40,936 nt of DNA from Bacillota bacterium. GTDB taxonomy: Bacteria > Bacillota > Clostridia > Oscillospirales > Acutalibacteraceae. The position numbers were made by a program, and so were the translations under genes. Each line of letters opens with the position of its first letter. Position 1 is the stretch's first letter. The notes under the pieces are model-generated. The model did not search any database. It saw only the letters and a program-made list of their open reading frames with translations, and was not told where the DNA came from. Positions 8,122 to 15,313 of this stretch are shown here, one piece after another. The stretch is taken from assembly GCA_023417635.1 (NCBI GenBank), contig JAEZFF010000117.1, forward strand, positions 1 through 40,936, written 5' to 3'.

Positions 8122-8871
8122 TCAATGAGTTGCTAAAACAAAACTGTTCAGCAACTCTACATACTCTTTCGGATGATTCAGGCTTAGTTCCCCATGATAA
8201 TAATTATTAAGAATCTGCAATTTACTACCGCTGATTTTTCTGTGCAGAATTTCAGCGGAACGAAGCATCTTCTTCTGCTCTTTACCGCCTGCGAGGATGA
8301 TTACTTTCGCTGTTGTCTTGGAAAGCCCCGGTTTAATAGTGTAAGAAGAATTCGACTTCAAAAAGCGAATCATGTCATGTTTTGCTATTCTGCTTGTATC
8401 ACGGTAATAATCCTCAAATAAGTCTGGCCGAATTTTCAGTGACCGGAACTGTACCTTTGAAAACCACCTTTTTTTGATGAGTCCGTAACTCAGCCCAAGG
8501 GATGGAGCAATCAATGCATTTGTCAGCCCCATAGGGAGAACCAATGCGCTTTCAATGACCGCACATTTGCAGATATTACTTCTTTGGGAAAGCATTTCTA
8601 CAAGAATTTGGCCGCCAAGCGACAATCCGCCAACCGCTGAAACTGTGCCTTGAAAGTTTTCATCAATATAGCTTACCAATTCCTTTGCATTTTGCTCAAT
8701 CGTTGTAAAAGGAGCGTCACTGCCCGCATGGCCATCCAACACAGGCAATACAACATGGTAGGCTTTCTTTAACAAATTTGCTTCCTCACGATAATTCCAC
8801 CATGAAAGGCCGCCGCCGTGCAGCAGCAGAATGACTTCAGGGTTTTCTTTCCCATATTCGATTATTTTCAC
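8122..8871 (-). CDS. Alpha/beta hydrolase
   Basis: An alpha/beta-hydrolase fold protein of about 249 residues. It shows the oxyanion segment LLLHGGGLSWW, the nucleophile elbow GLSLGG (catalytic Ser) and a late YHGELSLNHP that supplies the catalytic His. The acidic member is not obvious. I place the start at the GTG at 8871, 5 nt after GGAGG; a TTG at 8883 lies upstream of that ribosome site and is less likely. Substrate unknown. It is a single minus-strand gene between intergenic regions, at the border where the A+T-rich accessory strip begins. Confidence 0.8.
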   Translation of the reverse strand: MKIIEYGKENPEVILLLHGGGLSWWNYREEANLLKKAYHVVLPVLDGHAGSDAPFTTIEQNAKELVSYIDENFQGTVSAVGGLSLGGQILVEMLSQRSNICKCAVIESALVLPMGLTNALIAPSLGLSYGLIKKRWFSKVQFRSLKIRPDLFEDYYRDTSRIAKHDMIRFLKSNSSYTIKPGLSKTTAKVIILAGGKEQKKMLRSAEILHRKISGSKLQILNNYYHGELSLNHPKEYVELLNSFVLATH

Positions 8872-8950
8872 TTGATCCTCCAAAGCAATCTTTAGATTAT
8901 GTCAATCATCCGAACGTGAGTATACCATGAAAAGTAAAATTATAAAAGGG

Positions 8951-9064
8951 TTCAAATCCCTTATAAAAAGTATGGGTATACGAAAGAGAGCCACGGCCTA
9001 AAGGCCATGACTCGTTCCTGTGTGTCATTTGCTCAAATTAGACGCAGGTTCTGATTATGCTCAT
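8951..9064. repeat. 114-bp intergenic repeat, copy A (terminator-bearing)
   Basis: Near-identical to 9729-9842. It begins with a tRNA T-arm-like hairpin (loop TTCAAAT), holds an 11-bp terminator stem and ends in GGTTCTGATTATGCTCAT just past the stop of the neighbouring minus-strand gene. A diverged third copy can be traced at about 11281-11395. The TTATGCTCAT end recurs at the 3' end of the Cse60-like gene. Confidence 0.8.
8982..9013 (-). terminator. Terminator of the ACT-domain gene
   Basis: On the minus strand an 11-bp stem with two G-U pairs (8988-8998 with 9003-9013) is followed by TCTTTCG. Confidence 0.6.
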
Positions 9065-9073
9065 TATGAGACA

Positions 9074-9439
9074 CTAGACAATTCGATATCCAGCCTTTTC
9101 AAGCAATTCCAATGCCCTTACGTAATGATCTGCTTTTATTAGCACGTAATCTGTATTGAATGTAGAAATGGCAAAAATGCTTATTCTGTTGTCGGCTAAC
9201 AAGCTAGCAATTTTCGATAAAATCCCGATAAGTGAAAAATCCAATACACCTTGTATTCTAAAGGCTTTCCAATCATCAACCCTCTTTATCACCTTGGCGG
9301 GCACGTCTTTTGTGGGGCAAACCAGAGATACTTCATCGTCTGTCTTCCCTACAAAGCAAAATTCGCTATTCAAATCTATTACCGATATATCTTTCAATTT
9401 GCATACTGAAAAACTGCATTCAATTTTTTTAATCTCCAT
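9074..9439 (-). CDS. ACT-domain protein
   Basis: About 121 residues from the ATG at 9439 (MEIKKIECSF); upstream in-frame codons overlap the promoter repeat and lack a ribosome site. The C-terminal half (VLDFSLIGILSKIASLL, ISIFAISTFNTDYVLIKAD, ALELLEKAGY) is a canonical beta-alpha-beta ACT fold, which binds amino acids. The N-terminal half resembles the first ACT-like repeat of small two-ACT proteins of the ACT_7 type. A role as an amino-acid sensor or in neutralising an analogue is inferred from the family; no enzyme domain is attached. It lies between repeat copies that supply its promoter (9481-9549) and terminator (8951-9064). Confidence 0.8.
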   Translation of the reverse strand: MEIKKIECSFSVCKLKDISVIDLNSEFCFVGKTDDEVSLVCPTKDVPAKVIKRVDDWKAFRIQGVLDFSLIGILSKIASLLADNRISIFAISTFNTDYVLIKADHYVRALELLEKAGYRIV

Positions 9440-9480
9440 AGATTTATTCCCCCCACAACTATATACTTGCTTTCCAATTG

Positions 9481-9549
9481 TATAAATAATATGAACCAAG
9501 TATAGCACAGAGATTCAAAGAAGAAAATAAAAAATCCATGTGCAGGCTT
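9481..9549. repeat. 69-bp promoter-bearing repeat, copy A
   Basis: Matches 11132-11200 at 66 of 69 positions. On the minus strand it contains an extended -10 promoter element (TGC then TATACT, plus coordinates 9499-9507), about 60 bp upstream of the ACT-domain start. The second copy sits in the same position upstream of the Cse60-like gene. Confidence 0.85.
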
Positions 9550-9570
9550 AGCCCCTGACACATGGATTTT

Positions 9571-9600
9571 TTTGGTCCGCTCGGAGGGATTCGATTCGCG
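9571..9600 (-). other. tRNA 3'-end-like fragment (possible old attachment scar)
   Basis: GGTCCGCTCGGAGGGATTCG reads on the minus strand as the T-arm, acceptor and CCA of a tRNA. It closely matches the fragment at 13655-13684 beside the prophage integrase, and both directly follow seven T residues. The rest of a tRNA is absent. The following stretch, 9600-9728, is a palindrome-rich intergenic sequence (CCCCCACTGTGTGGGGG and others) that looks like a dispersed repeat rather than a gene. Confidence 0.5.
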
Positions 9601-9728
9601 GAAGATTCCCCCACTGTGTGGGGGAAATGTCACGAAGCGACAAAGAGGGACGGAGCTGTTAGCTCTTGGGTGCCTTGACCGGTTGCGGCTCTGACGTGCC
9701 AGTGGCATGTCATTCAGTACCGCTCCCC

Positions 9729-9842
9729 TTCGAATCCCTTATAAAAAGTGTGAGTATACAAAAGAGAGCCACGGCCCAAAGGCCATGACTCGTTCCTGTG
9801 TGTCAGTTGCTCAAAGTAGATGCAGGTTCTGATTATGCTCAT
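9729..9842. repeat. 114-bp intergenic repeat, copy B (terminator-bearing)
   Basis: Second copy of 8951-9064, here directly downstream of the VOC gene. The terminator stem for minus-strand transcription is at 9766-9791, with TCTCTTTTG following on that strand. Differences from copy A are scattered substitutions, so the duplication is not brand new. Confidence 0.8.
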
Positions 9843-9845
9843 AAC

Positions 9846-10313
9846 CTATGCTAAACATGATACCACATAATCAAGCGGCACATCCATATGAGCAGCGACT
9901 TCCTCTTCTGTAAATCCACCGTCAATAAATCGCTTAACAACTACAACCATGTTTTCTCCAACCTCAATAATGTGCTTATCTAAATCATAGAAACGTACTA
10001 CACGTTGTCCCCACGGATGTTCAAACAGTGGATGAACATATTCAATGTTTTTGAAATTCTCCAGCTTGGCGGCAAAGCTTTCAATATCGTCATCTTCAAA
10101 ATACAGTTCTGTTGCGTTATTTCCGAAGATGATTTCATTGTCTTGTTTGTGTATAAAATCTTTCCATGTGTCGATTGTCTGCAAAGCGATCCCACCCGTT
10201 AAAATAACGTTTGCACCGAAATCAGCAATAATATCCAGGCCCAAAACGCTGTGATAAAACTGTTTTGCCTTTTCCATATTTTTTACCGCTATCAATGTAG
10301 AAGTATATTTCAT
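9846..10313 (-). CDS. VOC-superfamily (glyoxalase/bleomycin-resistance-like) protein
   Basis: A 155-residue protein. It has a paired beta-alpha-beta-beta-beta VOC fold: STLIAVKNMEKAKQFYHSVLGLDII at the start and VVRFYDLDKHIIEVGENM in the second half, whose Glu is typical of the metal-binding position. The last 25 residues (RFIDGGFTEEEVAAHMDVPLDYV) form an added helical tail resembling a small HTH-like segment, which appears in some VOC proteins. Members include glyoxalases, dioxygenases and antibiotic-binding proteins; the reaction here is unknown. GGAGG lies 5-9 nt before the ATG. The stop directly abuts terminator repeat copy B. Confidence 0.85.
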   Translation of the reverse strand: MKYTSTLIAVKNMEKAKQFYHSVLGLDIIADFGANVILTGGIALQTIDTWKDFIHKQDNEIIFGNNATELYFEDDDIESFAAKLENFKNIEYVHPLFEHPWGQRVVRFYDLDKHIIEVGENMVVVVKRFIDGGFTEEEVAAHMDVPLDYVVSCLA

Positions 10314-10335
10314 ACTGTACCTCCAAGTGAAATAA

Positions 10336-10912
10336 TAAACATAATGCGAAGCTCAAATGGTAGGGGAGACGGCAGCGGTTAAACATTATGCGAAGCACAG
10401 GGAATACTCACATCTGACCGTTGTGCTAATACAGCAATTGCATCATTGAATAGGTTTTCCAATGTGTTTTTCCGTACGCCATTGCGGTGCACATCCGTCA
10501 TCACCCCAATATTCGTCAATAGCCTTAATGCTATTACCAACCATCTGAATAAAGGAGGTTACATGAAAGGACATACCCTCAGTCCATACATGGGTAACCG
10601 TAATGATAAGATCGTCTTTTTGCTCAATTCGTTCAACTGTTCCATTCCAGTTTCCCGGGTAGTCACAATTTGCCCTTAAGAATTCTTCAACGTTGAATTG
10701 CTCATTTGTGTTATGCCAACGTATATAAGCATCTCTGCAGAAATAGCCTCTTAATTTTTGTTCATCCTGCTTTGCGATACTTTCCCAATATTGTACTATG
10801 TATTTTTTATAATCCATCTAATCCCTCACTTGTTTCTAACAAACTGAATTTGTGATAATATCTTATTATTCCGCTTATACGAAGCATCCAATGAGTAAAC
10901 ATTACGCGAAGT
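10336..10912. repeat. Three copies of a 17-bp motif, TAAACATTATGCGAAGC-like
   Basis: Copies at 10336-10352, 10380-10396 and 10896-10912, all in the same orientation and differing at one or two bases. A partial copy (TTATACGAAGC) is near 10875. They flank the NTF2-like gene in the leaders of the VOC and NTF2-like genes. Function unknown. Confidence 0.6.
10443..10817 (-). CDS. NTF2/SnoaL-like protein
   Basis: A 124-residue protein with the pattern of the NTF2-like/SnoaL cone fold. It has the N-terminal helix YIVQYWESIAKQDEQKLRGYF, then AYIRWHNTNEQFNVEEFLRA, and beta strands through WTEGMSFHVTSFIQMVGNSIKAIDEYW. Family members range from isomerases to small-molecule binding proteins; nothing points to one reaction. 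The ATG at 10817 follows GAGG. It is upstream of and co-directional with the VOC gene, with a 129-bp gap that holds two of the 17-bp repeats, so the two may be separately expressed. Confidence 0.7.
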   Translation of the reverse strand: MDYKKYIVQYWESIAKQDEQKLRGYFCRDAYIRWHNTNEQFNVEEFLRANCDYPGNWNGTVERIEQKDDLIITVTHVWTEGMSFHVTSFIQMVGNSIKAIDEYWGDDGCAPQWRTEKHIGKPIQ

Positions 10913-10942
10913 TTAGCTGGGATGCTGGGGTGCCCATTATGC

Positions 10943-11110
10943 TCATACTGCGGCTGCAATGATGCTGTAAATAACCATCGCTGTAAAACCAAAAGCATGT
11001 GGTCTATATTGGATTTCAATAACTTTAATATTTGGATTTGTAATAAAGCAATTGATCTTGTGTTCCAAATCTTCGCCGCTCCAATATGATGTAAGAATTT
11101 TAACGTTCAT
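10943..11110 (-). CDS. Cse60-like small protein
   Basis: A 55-codon gene starting MNVKILTSYWSGEDLEHKIN and ending FGFTAMVIYSIIAAAV. The spacing of V-K-I, D-LE-x-x-IN-x-F, IxYRPHAFGFTAMVIY fits the small Cse60 family, known in Bacillus as a sporulation-controlled protein of about 60 aa without assigned activity; in other genomes relatives occur in accessory regions. A GGGGGAAC ribosome site lies 8 nt before the ATG. It is driven by the second copy of the 69-bp promoter repeat and ends in the same TTATGCTCAT sequence that follows the ACT and VOC genes. Identification is by pattern recall. Confidence 0.65.
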   Translation of the reverse strand: MNVKILTSYWSGEDLEHKINCFITNPNIKVIEIQYRPHAFGFTAMVIYSIIAAAV

Positions 11111-11131
11111 ATTAGTTCCCCCTGTAGATTA

Positions 11132-11200
11132 TATAAATAATATGAACCAAGTATAGCATAGAGATTCAAAGAAGGAAATAAAAAATCCATGTTCAGGCTT
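11132..11200. repeat. 69-bp promoter-bearing repeat, copy B
   Basis: Second copy of 9481-9549, upstream of the Cse60-like gene on the minus strand. The next stretch, 11201-11300, is again filler with palindromes (AAGTGTGCCACAGGCACACTT) and ends in the T-arm-like GGGCTCGAATCCCCCC. Confidence 0.85.
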
Positions 11201-11398
11201 CAGCTTACAGCAAAGCCGCTGCGCTGTTCTTCGCTAAAAGTGTGCCACAGGCACACTTTCCATATGCTCCGACCCTTTCGGGCTCGAATCCCCCCAAAAA
11301 ACAACAACGAAAAGAAGCAACAGCCCAATCGCAGGGCTGGAGTTGTCATTGCTTTCATATCATTTGCTCAATTTAGATGCAGAATCTCTTGGATAAAT

Positions 11399-12955
11399 TT
11401 AATCTTTATAGGACTTAAACGGTTCTTCTTTTGTAGGATAATTTTCCGGCTTGATGTATAATCCCATTTCTTTTTTTTCATGCTTCAATTCAATATACAA
11501 AGAGATCATTATTAACACTATAATGATGGAAAAAGGCAATGCCACAATAATTAAAATGTTTTGTAGTGCAGTTAAGCCACCTGCCATTAATAAAACAACT
11601 GCAGTAGCAGAAATTAATATTCCCCATACAACCTTCACTTTATTGTGCGGATTCAAACTGCCGTTTTCAGACAGCATCGAAAGTACAAATGTTGCAGAAT
11701 CCGCTGATGTAATGAAGAAAATAAAAATCAGAAGCAACGCAATAATTGAAAGTATAACTCCCAATGGATAATAATTAAAAGTTCCAAACAATACTTCTTC
11801 TGTAGCCAGTTTTGTTAACTCTGCTCCGTGATTCTGTGCATTTATTGACAATGTACCAAATGTAGAGAACCATAAAAAGCAGAATATAGTGGGAATCAAT
11901 AAAACATTCGTTAAAAATTCCCGAATGGTACGTCCCTTGGAAATACGGGCAATAAAAACGCCTACAAAAGGAGACCAGGAAATCCACCAGGCCCAATAAA
12001 ATATGGTCCATTTTTGAGTCCACATTTGCTCCGACGTGTTAAATGCCCCAGTCCGAAAACTCATTTTTAAAAATTCCTGCAAATACCCGCCTAAAGATTC
12101 CGCAAAAGTGTTCATAATCGATAGTGAAGGTCCTACTATTATTGCTATGGCTAATAATCCAATCGCCAGAATAACATTTACATTAGATAGGATTTTCACG
12201 CCTTTTCCTATACCAGATAAAGCAGACATAATAAAAAAAATCGTTGTAACCGAGATAATTACAATCTGTACACCTATATTCTTCGGAATACCAAGTAAGT
12301 ATCTCAAACCACCGTTAATCTGGACAGCACCAAATCCCAAGGTCGTTGCCACCCCTATAGCTGTGGCAAAGATGGTAATGCTGTCGATTATTTTACCCAA
12401 AAATCCATCTGTGTGTTGTCCAAAAATAGGTTTCAGAGTAACTGATATTAACGACTTCTCTTTTTTCCGAAACTTAAAGTATGCTAACGCTAAGGCGACC
12501 ACTGCATAAACTGCCCATGCGTGAATTCCCCAATGAAAAAAAGAAAATCTAAATGAATCCTCCAATGCCTGTTGTGACCCAACATGGCCTTCCGGCGCTG
12601 AGACTGCGTAATGGGATAATGGCTCCGCTGCTCCCCAGAACACCAGACCAATTCCCATACCTGCTGAAAACAGCATGGCGATCCATGAAAGTTTTGAATA
12701 CTCTGGTTTGGAATCCGGGTCCCCCAATCGAATCTGACCTATTGGACTAATGATAATTATCAAACAAAAGAAAACGATCCCTGTCACCAGAAGCAGATAG
12801 TACCACCCCAAATAGTGACTGATGAAGTTTCTTACTTTTCCTGTTACTAACTGAAAATCTGCTGAAAAAACGGCTCCCAATAATGCAACAACAACAACCA
12901 TGCTTATGGATATCCAAAATACTGGAGTTAAATATTTCCCAATCCCTTTTTTCAC
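11399..12955 (-). CDS. BCCT-family betaine/carnitine/choline transporter
   Basis: About 518 residues from the GTG at 12955, 12 nt after AAGGAAG; a longer reading from 13006 has no ribosome site. It is a 12-segment BCCT transporter. It carries the glycine-rich substrate loop SAGMGIGLVFWGAAEPLSHY and the family signature WAWWISWSPFVGVFIARISK with FLTNVLLIPTIFCFLWFSTFG after it. The family imports betaine, choline or carnitine for osmoprotection or catabolism, or exchanges carnitine for butyrobetaine; the substrate cannot be chosen from sequence. It is a single gene in the A+T-rich strip; neighbouring genes do not indicate a catabolic pathway. Confidence 0.92.
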   Translation of the reverse strand: MKKGIGKYLTPVFWISISMVVVVALLGAVFSADFQLVTGKVRNFISHYLGWYYLLLVTGIVFFCLIIIISPIGQIRLGDPDSKPEYSKLSWIAMLFSAGMGIGLVFWGAAEPLSHYAVSAPEGHVGSQQALEDSFRFSFFHWGIHAWAVYAVVALALAYFKFRKKEKSLISVTLKPIFGQHTDGFLGKIIDSITIFATAIGVATTLGFGAVQINGGLRYLLGIPKNIGVQIVIISVTTIFFIMSALSGIGKGVKILSNVNVILAIGLLAIAIIVGPSLSIMNTFAESLGGYLQEFLKMSFRTGAFNTSEQMWTQKWTIFYWAWWISWSPFVGVFIARISKGRTIREFLTNVLLIPTIFCFLWFSTFGTLSINAQNHGAELTKLATEEVLFGTFNYYPLGVILSIIALLLIFIFFITSADSATFVLSMLSENGSLNPHNKVKVVWGILISATAVVLLMAGGLTALQNILIIVALPFSIIIVLIMISLYIELKHEKKEMGLYIKPENYPTKEEPFKSYKD

Positions 12956-13282
12956 GATTACACATCTCTTCCTTTCAATTTGTCCTTTATGCAAAATACA
13001 ATACAAGCTAATCTATTACATATACATAGATTCTATTTGTTTTATGTTTCAAAGATTTACTACTTGCATATCGAATATTGATCTTTAAAAAACATATTTA
13101 ATTTTTTATTGTTTTCATGCCATCATAATGCTTTTATGCTGTCAATTTCATTGTTTCTTTGTAGATTTGATTTGGGAGCCGATTGGTAGCTTGAAACGTA
13201 TGGAAAACTTCCAGACTTTTATATTACAAAACGAGGTTGGAAATCAGCATTAGAAAATCTCAACAGTATAGCACTCGGAAAA
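12956..13282. other. A+T-rich intergenic stretch
   Basis: No intact gene is visible. The half next to the transporter presumably carries its leftward promoter; TTGAAA followed 18 bp later by TATGTA on the minus strand is a weak candidate. The right part (from about 13190) is an open frame without a start codon that runs into the ORF at 13283, suggesting gene debris. Confidence 0.4.
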
Positions 13283-13489
13283 ATGATAACACGTGGTGTC
13301 CACAAGAACATAGATGAGTCTCTTCCATCTTTAGCTGGTCGTGTCTGGTATGAAGCGGATACTGACTATACTCAGGGATATCGGGGCCTTGGGCGTATCT
13401 TATTTTCGAATGACGGGCTGATTTTTGTGGCCTATGACCAATATAGTACCTTTTACGAAATTGTTTGGGAGGCAGGATATGAACAATAA
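13283..13489 (+). pseudogene. Short hypothetical ORF, probably the remnant of a longer gene
   Basis: 68 codons from ATG (MITRGVHKNIDESLPSLAGR) to a good stop. The frame continues upstream without a stop to about 13190, reading TYGKLPDFYITKRGWKSALE, but has no ATG or GTG start there and no convincing ribosome site at 13283. It is the only plus-strand candidate in the accessory strip and lies next to the prophage edge, so a gene truncated during island turnover is plausible. I do not recognise the family. Confidence 0.35.
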
Positions 13490-13619
13490 TAATGATGCGG
13501 AAATGCGATAACAAAAACAGCCTGACACATCGTCAACCTGTTTTGTCGTTATGACTACTCGATGGTCCTTAAACAGGATGTTAAACTCGGGCTCGAATCC
13601 CCCCCTTCTGAGTATAAGA

Positions 13620-13653
13620 AAAGAGAACACAGCGCAAAAGCTGCATTCTCTTT
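13620..13653. terminator. Bidirectional terminator next to attL
   Basis: AGAGAAC-AGC pairs with GCT-TTCTCT around a GCAAAA loop. A runs on the left and T runs on the right allow termination from both sides. It lies between two T-arm-like sequences (GGGCTCGAATCCC near 13585 and the fragment at 13655). Confidence 0.6.
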
Positions 13654-13654
13654 T

Positions 13655-13684
13655 TTTGGTCCGCCCGGAGGGATTCGAACCCCC
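13655..13684 (-). other. Probable prophage attL: 3' end of a tRNA gene
   Basis: On the minus strand this reads as a T-arm (GGGGG-TTCGAAT-CCCTC), a 7-base acceptor strand, A and CCA. The body of the tRNA is missing: phage sequence replaces it immediately to the right. The integrase gene ends 29 bp away. This is what integration of a tyrosine recombinase into a tRNA 3' end leaves; the complete tRNA should stand at attR outside the window. The tRNA identity cannot be given from this fragment. Confidence 0.75.
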
Positions 13685-13712
13685 GTAAAAACGCCATAAA
13701 CCCGCATGAATC

Positions 13713-14786
13713 CTAAACATTTTTCTTTCGTGTTGCATTTCGTGTTGCATGAATGGCCTTATTAAAATATCGGTTTGCTTTCTTTTCGACTTTGGCAGTC
13801 TCGTCTTCAAAGGTGTATTGATAGACCTTTTTTAACACATAGTCGCTCGCCCAGCCACCCATTTCCATGACATACTTGTCCGGGACACCCTGCGCGTGCA
13901 TGATGGCCGCGAAGCAATGGCGCAGGGAGTGCATGGTATACGGTGGCATGCTATGCTTTTTAAGCAGACGTTGGAATCTTTTTAACACTTGATCCGGATC
14001 CATGTTGAAAATGAATTCGTCCGGCTCTTTGCCTTTGCACAGCTCGGCCACTCGCGCCGTAAGATAATCCGGCATAATGACCCGCCGCGTTCCAGCGGCG
14101 GATTTATTCGTCGGTTTATAAATCAGCTTGTGTCCCACACCGAGCACACGCGCACCGTGAATGTTTGCGGTACTTCCAGAAATATCGCTCACATGCAGAC
14201 CGGCTATTTCACTTTGCCGAAGGCTGCATGTTAAAGCAAAAAGTGCCTGACATTCTATTTCGGGCGTTTCTTTCAGGATTGTCATGATTTTTTCTGCATC
14301 TTTTTTCGTGGGAACCGGAAACGTTTTTTCTTCCGGCGGTTTAAGTGTTACCCGGTCAATCTGAAAATTGAAATATCCCATTACTGCCGTGATAAATCCC
14401 CACTGGTTTCGAAGACTTTTCGCAGAATATTTCTTTGCGTTTTCGTTCATCTGCTGTTGAATAAGATCGCTCGTTTCCAGTTTGCCGAGTGTTACGGGTA
14501 ATAGAAGAGGCAGAGCATTTTTTTGGATGATTCTATACCCACGGATCGTTGACGTGGAGAGCAAATTCGACTTAGCTTCAATGTATCGGTCGGACGCTTT
14601 CTGCAGAGTCAGATTTTCAGCAAAATTTTCCTTTTTATGTTTCAAAGCATATTCGGAAGCAGCGTATTCCGCTTTCTTTTTATTCGGGTCTGTGAACGAC
14701 TTGTATTGTCGCTTCCCGGAAACATCCTTCCCGGCGTAGACAAGTACACGGTAATTTCCGCTGGCTAATTTTTTGGCTTTCGGCAT
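13713..14786 (-). CDS. int: Phage integrase, tyrosine recombinase
   Basis: 357 residues. It has an N-terminal arm-binding region rich in basic and beta residues (1-60), a SAM-like core-binding domain (about 60-155) and a catalytic domain (160-345). The catalytic set is complete: R190 (CSLRQSEI), a Lys in the KPTNKS hairpin near 224-228, H286 and R289 (HSLRH), W312 in the HxxR-to-Tyr interval and nucleophile Y322 (VYQY; Y324 is the alternative). It mediates integration and, with an excisionase not identified here, excision. It lies at the left edge next to the tRNA-tail attL. Its ribosome site is partly buried in a hairpin (14793-14818). Confidence 0.95.
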   Translation of the reverse strand: MPKAKKLASGNYRVLVYAGKDVSGKRQYKSFTDPNKKKAEYAASEYALKHKKENFAENLTLQKASDRYIEAKSNLLSTSTIRGYRIIQKNALPLLLPVTLGKLETSDLIQQQMNENAKKYSAKSLRNQWGFITAVMGYFNFQIDRVTLKPPEEKTFPVPTKKDAEKIMTILKETPEIECQALFALTCSLRQSEIAGLHVSDISGSTANIHGARVLGVGHKLIYKPTNKSAAGTRRVIMPDYLTARVAELCKGKEPDEFIFNMDPDQVLKRFQRLLKKHSMPPYTMHSLRHCFAAIMHAQGVPDKYVMEMGGWASDYVLKKVYQYTFEDETAKVEKKANRYFNKAIHATRNATRKKNV

Positions 14787-14792
14787 AATTAT

Positions 14793-14818
14793 AGCCCTCC
14801 TATTGATTTTAGAGGGCT
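14793..14818 (-). promoter_or_regulatory. Hairpin sequestering the integrase ribosome binding site
   Basis: AGCCCTC and GAGGGCT are perfect 7-bp arms (14793-14799 and 14812-14818). On the minus strand the second arm contains the AGGAGGG ribosome site of int, so the folded leader would hide it. This would lower integrase synthesis unless the hairpin is opened. Inferred from base pairing only. Confidence 0.5.
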
Positions 14819-14916
14819 GAAACAGTATAATTAAATTGCGTTTTAACGTACTGTCAGCTCTGCTGATGGTGAGCCGCCTTATCCGGTTGCAGCCGGGTGG
14901 GGCGGATTTTATTTTT
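14803..14916 (+). ncRNA. Candidate small RNA 1 (plus strand, in the lysogeny block)
   Basis: TTGATT (14803-14808), 17 bp, then TATAAT (14826-14831) form a good promoter pointing right. A transcript starting near 14838 would run into a hairpin (CCGCC 14874-14878 with GGCGG 14901-14905, inner CCGG/CCGG) followed by ATTTTATTTTT. The RNA would be about 75 nt and has no ORF. It converges with the membrane-protein gene, whose stop lies at the terminator, so it could act as an antisense RNA on that mRNA's 3' end. Confidence 0.4.
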
Positions 14917-15295
14917 ACTGTTTAGGTGCAGTAGGAGCTACTGGTGTGCTGTAATCTTGTTTAAAAATGGAAATCAAGAATACCAATGCAAAAATTAGAG
15001 CAATAACGCCCCAAACAACTAAGTCTTTGAAAATTCCGGTTGCGGTTACGCCAATTAAGCCCGCAATAGCATAAATAATTGTTGCCGCAATCGTGCCGCC
15101 TTTAGACGCACGTGCTGCAATTCCCACAATTCCTGCAGCAATGAATAAAACTGCAAAGAATACGCCAGTTCCTCCGCTGGTATCTTTTGTATTATTTGTG
15201 AGTGCACTGCCGACACCCGCCGCACATGACTGGAACAGGACAATCAGTGACAGTACGATTGAAATGATTCCGATGGATAGTTTTGCTGTCTTCAT
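14915..15295 (-). CDS. Small four-helix prophage membrane protein
   Basis: 126 residues. The N-terminal hydrophobic segment (LSIGIISIVLSLIVLFQSCAAG) has a Cys in lipobox-like context, and three further hydrophobic segments follow between residues 42 and 113. Proteins of this pattern recur in lysogeny blocks of Firmicutes prophages without assigned function. A role in superinfection exclusion is possible but not shown. AGGAG precedes the ATG. It lies between integrase and the ImmA-like gene, and both of its ends face candidate plus-strand RNAs. Confidence 0.6.
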   Translation of the reverse strand: MKTAKLSIGIISIVLSLIVLFQSCAAGVGSALTNNTKDTSGGTGVFFAVLFIAAGIVGIAARASKGGTIAATIIYAIAGLIGVTATGIFKDLVVWGVIALIFALVFLISIFKQDYSTPVAPTAPKQ

Positions 15296-15313
15296 ATTTC
15301 TCTCCTACTTTCC

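Noticed and set aside
9394..9708. Minus-strand open frame across the repeats between the ACT and VOC genes
   Set aside because: Composition is not protein-like and it overlaps the promoter repeat, the tRNA-like fragment and palindromes.
9600..9728. A complete tRNA or riboswitch in the palindrome-rich stretch
   Set aside because: Only the T-arm/acceptor part of a tRNA can be folded; the remainder looks like a dispersed intergenic palindrome, and no known riboswitch core was recognised.
10865..10915. Resemblance of CTTCGCGTAATG and TTATACGAAGC to loxP arms
   Set aside because: Arms are imperfect, not arranged as an inverted pair around an 8-bp core, and no Cre-like recombinase is near; treated only as a repeat motif.
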